NCBI RefSeq assembly: GCF_963678635.1
Contig: NC_087066.1
Coordinates: 33,671,301 to 33,735,300 of the forward strand
DNA from: Symsagittifera roscoffensis
Lineage: Eukaryota; Xenacoelomorpha; Acoela; Convolutidae
DNA: 64,000 bases
Reading direction: 5' to 3'
Shown here: positions 24,464-36,100 of the stretch, in pieces
How the letters are laid out: every line of letters begins with the position of its first letter
Numbering within the stretch: the stretch's first letter is position 1
Notes under the pieces: model-generated
The model's database searches: none
What the model was told of the DNA's origin: nothing
What the model saw: only the letters and a program-made list of their open reading frames with translations
Translations under genes and position numbers: made by a program

Positions 24464-25292
24464 AATTAAACAAAATGTTTGAAAGCGAAACACGTCATCC
24501 TACGGTTGCTATGGCAACCAAAATGGACAAAAACGAACAAGGCACGACCGGAACGAAAGCGAAGCAAGTTCGCGATCGTTTCAACGAGAAAACAGAGCAA
24601 AACCAGAAATCAGTTTATCTCAGAAATGTGATTCAATACAGTCGGTTTAAAAAATTTCAAAAAATTTATAGAAAATTTGAAGATTATAAAAAACGAAAAA
24701 TCAATCAGAAAAAAAACAGTGAAATGAAGTCAGGAGAAGACAGTCAGAATAGTGGAAAGGGACGGAAAACAGTAAGAAGACAAGAACGAAACAGTGGGGA
24801 TACCTTGACTGAGGAAGTCACAGAGACAACATTTCAACGGAAAAGGAAATTTTAACGAATCCCTAATAAGTCAGACTCAGAAAATTCGGACTCAGACGAC
24901 ATTCCTCAAGTCGAATGGAGAGCAATGGATCGACATTTAGGGGCAAATAATGACAAGTGCGGACCATCAACATCAGCTGTACCAACAGGACAAGCGCTTG
25001 TTTCGTTCTGGGACCTAGTTGGAGCCGAAAGAGAGGACACTCCAAGATCCATGCTCGAACTAGAATCGAAAACATCAACGCAAAGCCCAAACGCAACAAT
25101 GGAGAGTGACATAAAGGACGAAAATGGAGGAGGCAGCAAAGTAAAAGAAGTGGATCTCACAGGGGAGAGCACGGAAAACAGAGAAGTCAGCCCAGAAGTA
25201 AGTGTAGTAACACCAAAAGCAACAAGAAGGGTTGGAGGTCCAGAAAAAACGAATTTCAACTGACAGAACAGCTGCACGCTAAAAATGGACCC

Positions 25293-26174
25293 TTGAGCTT
25301 AACAAAGCTATTTGACAAAAGTCTACTCGCTGAACTCCTGACAGAGGACACGCTAATGGACAGGCTAAGAAGGGTAGTGAAACAAAATGACCGCCACAAT
25401 TTCGAACTTATGGGACCATACACTAACCCTCTCTGGCATCAGCTGTCTTTGGTGGACGATTGTATTCTAGTCGACAATCGCCTAGAAGTGCCGGTAAAGC
25501 TAAGGCAAGCAGTTCTAGCGAGAATTCATCATGGCCATTCCGGCCAGGATATGGTACTGCAGAAGCAGTAAGCACGGAACCAAAGGATGACAAAGATACA
25601 CCCAACTCGTCGACTTCAAAGAAAACCGCGGAAGGTACTAAACGAATCATTAGGCAAACAAACGAGAAACAAATTTTGGATAGGTTCCAGAATAAAGATA
25701 TGACACCGGTAGAATGGGAAGAATTAGCGGAACAAGTTATGACTAGAGGTGTTCAGAAAGAAGCGCAACAAATCCTCACAGCAAAGGCGGATACGGTCGT
25801 TGAGTTTTCTCCACCAGGTTTCTCGGATAATTCGGATCAGGAGGAAAAACAAACGGTAGTGAGGCGAAGTGGTCGACAAACAAAAAATCAGGAGTGGAAG
25901 CGGTACGAAAGCGCAGTGTCACACTCAGTAAAGCTAATGTGAGGATGATATTACTGATTTGAACACGGCAGCTCTCGAAGCATACCGGACAAGATTGGCG
26001 ATTTTCGAAACGGATACCGGAAAACCGACGGAATCAAAATTTGGATTATTGGAACGTCACTTATTTAAAGGAAGATTCGGTCAAGCGTCGCTGGACATGT
26101 TCAAATCATGGAATGCCGGGCGGAAATTGCCGTTGCAGTTCGAGTCAGAAAAGAAACAAAGAGAGAAGAAATGA
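25293..26174 (+). pseudogene. gypsy-type integrase, zinc-binding domain kept, catalytic core lost
   Basis: DDCILVDNRLEVPVKLRQAV and LARIHHGHSGQDMVLQKQ form the H2C2 zinc-binding segment. Directly afterwards, from about 25575, the frame changes into a polar C-terminal region (25600-25942) containing VVRRSGRQTKNQEW, typical of gypsy pol C-termini. The DDE core of some 150 residues that should lie between is absent. Confidence 0.75.
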
Positions 26175-26254
26175 GCGAACCAAAAAACATTAAACTCATA
26201 TTGTATTTAAAATTTTATATGGTACTGTATAAAATTTTGTTGCCTTCGGGGGAA

Positions 26255-26540
26255 TGTGGTACTGTGTAGTACTGCTGCCACGGTAACCTTGGAAAGTTAG
26301 ATTATTATTTGTTATGTTTTGATATTATGTATTCAAGGCCATTCTAGCAGGCCTACCTAAACGGTCACTTGACTGTTGACTTAGCTGTTAGAGAGTGAAC
26401 AACTAGAACTCTGCATAAAAGACCAACAGCAATGAGTTAAATTTAAAGATATGAATCTTTCTGTTTTCATTTAATTATCAAGGAAAAAGTATTAGTTATC
26501 ACAGTAATAATACACTACGCTTCACTTGTGTAAACACATC
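26255..26540 (+). repeat. 3' LTR of the gypsy-type element
   Basis: Starts TGTGGTACTGTGTAGTACTG just after a purine tract (TTCGGGGGAA). Shared with 15755 onward and 17738 onward. The right border is unresolved (about 280-310 bp); the sequence then passes into the region downstream of the STK36 stop. Confidence 0.7.
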
Positions 26541-26822
26541 AATTAAGTTTTCTAACACTAAATTCGCTCATTTTGCATGATTATTGAGCTCAAAAAAATT
26601 CCGCTTTGAGCCGCCAAAAAGGTCGCTTTGTGAACTATCGTTTTGTAAACAAGCGTAAATATAGCCCGCCAGAAGAGTTGGGCAAGTGTGAAAAACACTT
26701 GAAAGATTTCAGTCCTTGGAAAAACTTGAATTTCTATTTAACATTTATACACATTTACATCAGGCATAAACTTGAACAAAATTAAACACATACTGAAATA
26801 AACCTAGAGTAATTGTCTCATT

Positions 26823-27161
26823 TCAGTTATTGAGAAGACTCATCAAGACGTTACAGTGGCTAGAGATCTGAACAGGAAGTGGCTTTGCTGTAGTTGGAGC
26901 TGAATGGGGAATTATATGGCCTAAGCTAGTCGCAATTTTAACCGCATTCTGGCCGCCAACAGAGGTCAAAGGTCTGCTCGTGTCTATTCTTGCGCTTCCC
27001 AGGCTACTCGGATCTCGCGTGAAGGCACTTTGGACGCGCGAAGAAGCATTACGATCTGTAGTTAAGGAATTTTTGGATGACAGTCGAGCTCGCTTTTCCT
27101 CTGTTGTCACTTCATGCTGCAGTTTTTTGAGCTTTGATTTGAAATCATTTTTTTTCATTTC
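26823..27161 (-). CDS. STK36: STK36 exon 22 (copy C): terminal exon
   Basis: 339 bp, 112 codons plus TGA. Starts [20 protein letters not shown], a basic helix, then an S/T/R-rich tail ending [13 protein letters not shown]. The tail aligns only loosely with vertebrate C-termini. Acceptor ATATTTCAG. The run of eight T on the plus strand near 27148-27155 keeps the frame here and in copy B; copy A has nine. Confidence 0.87.
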   Translation of the reverse strand, partial: EMKKNDFKSKLKKLQHEVTTEEKRARLSSKNSLTTDRNASSRVQSAFTRDPSSLGSARIDTSRPLTSVGGQNAVKIATSLGHIIPHSAPTTAKPLPVQISSHCNVLMSLLNN

Positions 27162-30100
27162 CTGAAATATACGAAAGATTAAACTCTGCATCTACTATTC
27201 GTCAATACTCATTCGGGGCGAAAATGAAATATGGCGTGAAACTACTAGTTAAGTTGGCTTTTACCTCGAGTAAAGACTGTTGGGAGGACATTATCCTTAA
27301 AGCAGTCAAAGAGCTCTCTCGGACAGCAAAGTTTGCATCAGAAACACTAGCTTCAATCAACCTAAAAAGCATCAATAACTTCAAGCATAAATTTTCAAGC
27401 AACCATTTGAACTATCTATTCTTTTGATAATTGTATTAATTCGTCTTACAGTGAGATTGCATTGCTTTTCAGCATGTGATTGGCCAGCACTCCAGAATGA
27501 CGACAGAGATTGCCCAGAGCGGCTGAAACGAATGACCAAAGTGAAAAATGATCGCACTTCAATACGTAAATATGTTGACATTATTGGTAAAGAGGAAAAA
27601 CAAAAAGTAGGTTTGCCGGTATATATTCGATGTAACTGTAGCCATGTGTTTGGATAATTACCTGCTGCACTGATGCGTGTTTTGGCGAAGGTGTCCTTAA
27701 GCAGATTAACTAGATGGGGAATTGCACACGATACTAGGCCATACAGTTCCTGAGTGTGGAACACTGCGTTACCAGTCACATATACTGCACTCTACACAAA
27801 ACATTGCCAATCGAAAGAGTAATGAACGCAAGTAAACAAAAAAAAAACATTTGACTTTCTTGAAAAAATCAAATTTCAAAAAAAAGATGCCCTTCAAGCT
27901 CTTTGAAATTCTAAAACAATTTATGATTGGCGCTTTTTTGATAACATCAACCCAACTTGAGAAAACTGGATAATAGGTAAAGTTTTATTCCGCTGGGAAA
28001 TCTTTAAACTAAATTCCATATTCGAAACTAGCAATCGTTCACGTTTTTTGCGCCATTTACACGTTCGTATTTGGAGAGTGCTCTTTACGTCACTTTCAGC
28101 AGACGAGTTTCAATTGAACTAAAAAAAACCACTATAACTAAGTGCATCAAGATTTTAAGACTGTTTCCTGAAAAAAAAATTCTGCAAGACCTATATAAGA
28201 GTCTTCACTACGTTTACTCTTAAGCAGACAACAATTAGTTCAACTACAAACTTGTGCTCATAGAAGAATATTTGTGGTTATTAGTAACTAGCGCACACTT
28301 TCTAAGCGTTTGTGAAATAAAGCCGCTTCCGAATCGTTTTTAAGATGCATTTTTTTCGCATTTCTACTACAAATGGCAGAGCATATACTTTTTGGGGATC
28401 TACTTAACAATCTTCCCCTTATGTTATCTACTAAAAAGTTTCCACCCCTATCAATAAAAGCAGTAAATCAGCACTATTTAAATTTCGAACTTTGCTGCAT
28501 TGATTTGGTCAAAAAATCGCTGATTTAATCTACTTATCAATCTCCATCCCTTTCTTGAAGAGGGGTGGAGATTGATAAGTAGATGCCACTCTGGAAAATC
28601 ATGAAAACCCCGCTGCTTTTGGGAAATGGCTCTAGCATATAGAACAGGGTTATATGGGTTTGAAATAACAGCAATGGGTGCCTACTTTTCTGACATTTGA
28701 GTCCTCGTTCTGAAGACAGCGCACTATGCTATCCAACAGAGGAGGGTGTTTCTTCAGCACTAAAGAGAAGTCACTCTTGTACTTCATCATGTTGCCCAAT
28801 AAGGCACAAGATCTGGAGGCCAAGACCACATTCAGATCATCGCGAACCATCAACTCTTTCAGTGTGTGGTAGTCGCCTAAAAAGAGTACGAGGATAGATC
28901 TCCACTGAAAAACTTCAACAAATCAACAAAAAACGTTCATGACAGAAATAGGTGTGAAAAAAGAAAAATCAAAAAGGGCAATCCCATTTTCTGTACCTTT
29001 GGGACCCTGGATGATTTTGTTTGTGAACTCGATGTAGCTGTTTGCAGATGATCGAGTAGTATGAGCCAGTATGGCCAAAATATCAGCAGAGACTTGTTCA
29101 TTACTCGACACCAGTGCATTTTTCACTCCATTCCCTTCATGGGGCACATCATTGGCATCCGGGTCTGGAGTTGCATTGGAACTGGTGGTCAGACAAGCTC
29201 CCAGACAAGATTGCAAAAATAATTCCAGCTAAAAACGAAAGTTTTTAAATACAGTTACCCGTCGCTAGATTATTGCGCTATTTAATTGCCCTCTTTGTTA
29301 AGTAGTTGTAACCCAAATAATTAGCTAACCAATGCACAGAAAGTCACTCGTTGATACAGTCATGATGTGTTCACTTTTTCATGGCCGCTCAACTAACCTC
29401 AGAGTTAGCTGCGAAAGTGGCGACGAACTTCTCCAGAAAGAACTCATCTGTGAGCACCAGCTGAGATAGTAAGCCAACGGGTATCTCGAGATCCTCGTCA
29501 TTCAGAGTTTGAGTCATGCAGTGAATCAATGACCCAAAGAAATCATGGCTAGCCGCAATTCTAAAAAATTGAAAATCAGATTCTAGCACTCGAATTGAAA
29601 GGGATGGATGGCTACAGACATATAAGTCATTGTCTACGTCAGTGTTTTTTTTTCGTCAAAACATAGCCAACTGACAGTTGGAAAAGAGAAATGAACGCAA
29701 GGAAACAGAAAAAAAACTTGTTTTTCAAAATCTTCAACTTTTGAAATTCAAAGAAAAACCAATAGATGGCCTTAAAGCTCTTTCAATTTGTAGAACAATT
29801 TAGTATGGACACTTTTTTTGTTAAAATTAACCCATTTTGAGAAAAATGGATCAATACGAAAAACGTTTATTTCGCTGGGAAATCTTATAAGTAATTTCCA
29901 TTTTCGAAATCAGAAGTCGATCACATTTTTCGTGACCTTTACACTTTTGCTGTTCGATAGTGAGCTTTGACTTCCTTTTAACAAAAGAAATTTTTTGAGC
30001 TGAAAAAGGAATCACAAGTCAAACCGCGAACAATCAAAATTGAACCTCAAAAAAAAATCACCAAGACCTACATGAGAGTACTCATTACGTTCATTACTCT

Positions 30101-33100
30101 AAAAAAACAGAGAAAAAGTGTAAATTGATTTTAAAGGTTTTTCTTCGCTTTTCATTTTCTTCAAATGATTGCAGTCGAAACATTTTAAAATGCTTGCACA
30201 GTAAACGGCTTTTCTTGCTTGTTTATGAATCATGCCTAACACGTCTTGCGATTCACCCAAACTTGAGATTAAACCAAGACATCAAAATGGGAGTCATATG
30301 AAACAGCCGAGGTATAAACCAGTTATCACTAAAAGCAACCGAAAATACGTAATTGTTATATAATAGCTGTATCAATTATGAACACAGAGGCGAAGCTGCG
30401 CTTCGCAAACACTAGCGATAACGCGACAAAAAGCAGCTCTGTAATACGAAAGCAGCTCAATACGAAAAAAAACAAATAGGCCTCGAATACTACCCACTCA
30501 GCCCCGAACGCTTTATAAATCACAAATAAAACAGATAACATATGCTATGAAATTTCCAATGTTAGAAATTTTGATTATAGAAAAAGTGCCACGAAACAAA
30601 TTATCTTTTTTTTGCAAGTTAGGTTTAAAAAAAAGAAGGTTCGTACTAATAAACTAACGCTCGCAAGTGCCCTAGTGTAAACAGTTACGATAGCCATGCA
30701 AATTTATTCATATGGCGTAATTTTCGGCTGATTTATATGATCTGCGCATTTTCGGTTGGTTGATACTTGGGCTGGTTTATTTCCACTCGTCAAATGATAG
30801 CTGTCAAGTGTTCGTTATAGCTTTGTGCTGTATCTAATATAACAATTGCGACATCTAACTATATGGTTATGGCCTGAACTCACGCGCACACTTGTGTCAA
30901 CACATGGTCATTGTGGACAGCAAATGGGAGACAGAACAGTTGCAGAATATCCACACTCATCTTGTGGGCCACATGTGCCACTGGAAACACAGCTGTAGAC
31001 AGGGACAGATTGGCCTGCTGTTCTGTGTCTTGGGAGGAGAAGGTGCTGCAGTGGAGGTACTCGAAGAAGGGCTTAGAGATGAGGGAGAACAGACACTGGA
31101 CTAGAACGTTATCCTCGTCCGCAAACATCGAGGCACACTCGAATGGCTCCTCAAATCCAAAATGATATTTAGTTTACCAAAATCAATTTTGCAAACAAGG
31201 AGTCCTTCCTATTTTCGTGCCATTTCCACTCTTTAAATTGGAGAGCATTATTTGCCTTCCGTAAGCAAATGAAAATGAATTGAACTTGTATAGAAAACAT
31301 GGCCCACATACGGTTAGAAAAGAGTCAATGAACACAAGTAAACAGAAAAAAAAGACCTAGTTCAAAAAAAGTAGGTCAAACTTTCGAAATTTTGTTTAAA
31401 AATAGATGCCCTTAAAGCTCTTTGAAAATCTAGGACAAATTATGATTAAGACTTTATTGATTAAATCAATCCAATTTGAGAAAACTGGATCAATAAGTAA
31501 ACTTTTTTCCGCTGGTTATTCCGACCACGTTTTTTATGACCTTTACACTTTTGCTGTTCGATAGTGGAGTTTTATTTAAAGAATTGAAATGAACTAAAAA
31601 CAGAAATCAAAAGTCAAACCGCAAAAAAATTAAATTTTAGCGTGAAAAAAATTTTCCTGAAAAAAAAAATTACAAAGACCTAAGTGAGAGTACGTTCATG
31701 ACGCAATATAAGATGGGTGAATAATTTATAAAAAGTTGAAAAATCGATTTCAGAAAGATTGATAATAGATGTTCTAAAATCCTGAACAATCACACTTAGA
31801 CCCTGAAACGCCTGAAAACAGGCTTATTTTAGTCTTATGGCGCTCTTTCAAGTGATCTTTTTGTGGAAGAATTCTTCATTTGTAAATCTGTTCTTGCAAT
31901 GATTTCACTTGGAAACAATTTATTACAATTATTACACTGAGGATCAGTGATGTCCGTTAAAAAACCAATTAAAATCATTTAAATGTCAAAATATGAGTCC
32001 ACGCAACTTAAATGAAACATTTCAATTTAAATACAACAATTTAACTTGAAAACAATTTAAATTACGGGACCAGCGGGGTTCGAACCGACCCCAAGGTACT
32101 GGCATAACAAATGCAAAATTGAGTCAAAGCTCTATCCAACTGCTCCAACTGGACCTATCTGACACCGAGTCTTATTGACATGTACTCATTTGAATAGAAG
32201 TCAAAATTACGGAGTAATTTTGCTCAATACGCCAAATTGCACGCTTGCTGATGTTTTCACACCCATTTCTTCGTAAAAAAAAGCCTTTGAATAAGTTGTT
32301 ACTGTGCTTTCAAGAAAGATATGATAAATAGCCAGACAGATTTCTCAGAAACAAACAAAGTTAAAACCTGTATTTCAATGGAGGGAGTCGGAAAAATCTT
32401 TTTTTTCCCACCAAATGCGACAAAAAGTTATCAGGGCTGAAAAATCAAACTTTGTCAGTAATTCTGAAGATCATTTGCGACGTACAGACCCAAAACAATT
32501 AAAGATCGGCCATAGATTCACTGCAATTACTCCCCGGGAAGAAAAACCGAAGAGTTTGGCGATTGGAAGACTATATTTGGCCGATTGGAAGACTATAGAT
32601 AAAAAACTTGTTGACTTAGCTCAACAGAGATTGTCGAATATTCAAAATTACTGCGATTACTACGGGAACAAAGTTGATCATTGGACCAGCCGGCGCGGTG
32701 AGACTATTTTAGTTGTCCTCATTTATTGGAGATCGAAGTTGGAAAAAACACACACAATGTGTCGATTTTAAACTAATTTCGCGAACTGCAAAAGTAACAG
32801 TTAAAGTAAATTTGAATTCGTTAACGGATATTGGATTCAAAAAAGAAAAAAGTATTAGATTTCAGAGTGAAAACTGTAACGATATGATTGCAGCTGGTAG
32901 ACTGTTTTCCGCAGCTGTTTTTGAGGACAAATAGAGTGACCATGAGAAGTACGAGGAAATTTTTGTTGAAAACGATATGGAAATCGACATTTTTGCAACA
33001 AAAAAAATTGTTTGTTGGATGTCGAGCTCACGGGTTAAATAACTCAATGCAAGACAGCGTGCAGAAAAAAAATTCAAGACAAATTAACGAAAATTGTTGT

Positions 33101-36100
33101 TCAAATTCAGGGCCCAATCTTTCCAAGACACGATGGTATAGTCACTTGCGACAGTTTCACTACAAAAATCATCATAGCTAGAAAAAGAATGGGAATAAAA
33201 ACTCATGCTTGTGCATATTTGGGCAATTTGGTACTTCGAAATTTAGAAAAGATTCGGAAAAAAATATTTTTTCACTTAGGAGAGTTTTTTGAAACTGAAA
33301 GTCTGACCAATTTGTACAGAGGCGAAGTTGCATTTCGCATACACAACCAAAAATATGACCGATAACGCTATTGGGAAAAACTGAATGAAAAAAACTTTGA
33401 GTCTACAAAATATCTTAAGTGACACTTAGCAACTCTGTGCGACGCAAGCCATTTATGACTCATCAGCAGCACCAGTCAATTTGAAAGAAAAAATTATCAA
33501 CTAACAAGCCTCATATTATAGAGCGGGCGCATTTTAACTAGTATAGGAAAAAGATCATTAAAAACATCAGACCATGACCAGGTTCGAATCCTGCTACTTT
33601 GTTAAGGGTCTCCTTCCTTACCTCTACGCTACAGATCCATGATAGTTGAAGCTAAAGTGCTATTTGTAATGTAAGAAGCTGTGCTGCTATCCTTAGCACT
33701 GGGTGTTCTTAAAAGCTGGTTATTGATCAAACTGAACAATTCCAAAATGAACACATTTTGTCGCAACAATATTTGCGTCGCAACAATATTCGCAATTTAG
33801 GTTGAAAAAAAGAGATCATCACAAGTCAGAAAACTTCTAACATTTTTGGGCGCGTTTGCTCCAAGTGACGCAATCCAATTATGAAGCATTAGCAGTACCA
33901 GTCAATTTGAAAAAAAACTACCAACTAACTTGCCTCAATTTATAGAGTGGGCGCATTTTAACTAGTAAACGAGAAAACTTCTTAAAAATATCCGACCCTG
34001 CTACGTTCGAACCCTCTTTTTGTTGCGGGTCTCCTTTCTTACCTCTACGCTACAGAACCATGATACCTGAAGCCAAAGTGCTACTTGTAATATAATAGTG
34101 TGCGAAAATCATCAGCACTGGGTGTACTTGATAGCTGGTTATTGATCAAAATGAACCCTTCCAAAATGAACCCATTTTGTCGCAACAATCTTTGCGTCAC
34201 AACAATACTCGCGAATTAGATTGAAAAAAAAGAGAGCTCAACACCAGTCAAAAAACTTTTGAAAGTTTTGGGCGCGGTTGCTGATAATGAAAACGTCGAT
34301 GGCATATCACAGATTTGCAGTGCAACTGGCCGCGCATATGCATAATGATCGACGTTTTCGAAAACTTCCGGATATAATTCTTTCAGCTATTCTCTTTAAC
34401 CCGGACAGACGATCTCGCGCTTACTTACAAATCGAGGAAACTGAAAAAGTGCAAAAATTTATACAGAATTTAGAATTCGAGTTTTAGAAAATGTTATTGA
34501 CACTTCGAATGCGCCAATTGAAACCTCTGATGCGAGTAAACTGAACCCGATGGCAGTTTATTTGAATTCATAAATTTGACATTTCAGGATACATCAGGAA
34601 AAGCAAACAAATTGAGTCTTGGCGACGAAATCGATAAATTATTGTTGAAGACATATTCGACCGAAAAAACTGCTTTCAATTTCTTCTCTCAAAATTGCGA
34701 AAAGTACCCAAAATTGGTAGAAATTCTGAGAACTATACTGGGTTTAATACCATCTCAATTGATATAAATTGCATGAGAATATTTAATTAGTTTCCGAAGA
34801 TTTTTATAGATGTCAACAAATTAGAAAAAAAAAATTCCACTTAGGAGAGTTCTTTGAAACTAAGTCTGACTGTAGACCAAATTGTACACAGAGGCGAAGT
34901 TGCACTTCTCAAACACAAGCAAAAAAAAATGACCGATAACGCTATTGGGAAAAACTTCATGAGCAAAACGTTGAGTCTAGAAAATTTCTTAAGTACCGCA
35001 CACCAATTATGAGTCTACAGAGTTGCCAAGTGACGCAATCCAATTATAAAGCATTAGCAGTACCAGTCAATTTGAAAAATAATTACCAATTAACCTGCCT
35101 CAATTTTTAGAGTGGGCTCATTTTTACTAGTATACGAGAAAATTCATAAAAACATCCGACCCTGCCCACTTTCGAGCACATGAGCAGCCGTGGTCGAGTG
35201 AGAGCAGCCGTGGTTGAGCGGTTCAGGCACCTGTCTCTCAACACGAGGGTCATGCATTCGAATCCCGCTTCGGTCACAGCTGGAGGGGTCCCAGTGTCAT
35301 CCTCCTCCTCAAGGTGGGACCGGCTGCGGCAAAATGGATGTCATCTCCCTCTCCCCCACGGTTGGTCCTGCACTGAGCGGGCCGGGGGCTAATAAAAAAA
35401 CTTTCGAACACTCTTTTTGTTGCGGGTCTCCTTCCTTACCTCTTCGCTACAGATCCACAAAACTTGAACTTAAAGTGCTACATGTCATATAATATTGTGT
35501 TGAAATCCTCAGCAATGGGTGTACTTAATAGCTGGTTAATGATCAAAATGAGCCCTTTCAAAATGATCCCTTCCATTTTGTCGCAACAATATTTGCGTCA
35601 CAACAAAACTCGCGATTTAGATTGAAAGAAGAGAGCTCATCACAAGTCAAAAAACTTTTGGAAGTTTTGGGCGCGGTTGCTGATATTGAAAACGTCGATG
35701 GCATATCACAGATTTGCAGTACAACTGGCCGCGCATATGCATAATGATCGACGTTTTCGAAAACTTCCGGATATAATTCTTTCAGTTATTCTCTTCAACC
35801 CGGACAGACGACCTCGCGCTTGCTTACGAATCGAGGAAACTGAAAATGCGCGATAAATTATACAAAATTTAGAATTCGAGTTTTAGAAAGGTTATTTACA
35901 CTTCCAATACGACAATTGAAAACTCTGATGCAAGTACTATGAACCCGATTGACAGTTTAATTGAATCAATAAATTTCACATTTCAGTAGACCTCAGGAAA
36001 AGCAAAAAAACTGAGTCTTGACGACGAATTCGATATATTTTTGTTTGAAATAGATTCGCCTGAAAAAATTTGCTTTCAATTCATTTCTCAAAATCACAAA

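Larger units (their letters stand above)
21602..26540 (+). mobile_element. Ty3/gypsy-type LTR retrotransposon, 5'-truncated, internally deleted
   Basis: Plus-strand gag, zinc knuckle, protease, reverse transcriptase, RNase H and integrase zinc-binding regions in Ty3/gypsy order, then a purine-rich tract (about 26246-26254) and an LTR starting TGTGGTACTG at 26255. Frames are broken by several shifts and stops. No LTR precedes gag: its left end is a duplication junction at about 21600. The integrase catalytic core is missing. Not autonomous. Confidence 0.88.
26255..30116. repeat. Right block of 8.5-kb-spaced duplication (native copy C block)
   Basis: Partner of 17738-21600. Its left edge is the 3' LTR of the gypsy-type element and its right edge runs smoothly into the intron leading to STK36 exon 15, so this is the ancestral arrangement. 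Confidence 0.9.

Noticed and set aside
16418-27165. Plus-strand frames opposite STK36 terminal exons (for example 16418-16687)
   Set aside because: Antisense shadows of exon 22 and exon 21; no independent codon signal.
16886-27779. 132-residue minus-strand frames at 16886, 18866 and 27381
   Set aside because: Only the first 43 residues are STK36 exon 19; the rest is read-through into intron and into exon 20 in the wrong frame.
32070-32155. Functional tRNA gene
   Set aside because: A and B boxes and most of the acceptor stem are present, but the T arm and anticodon arm do not fold properly.
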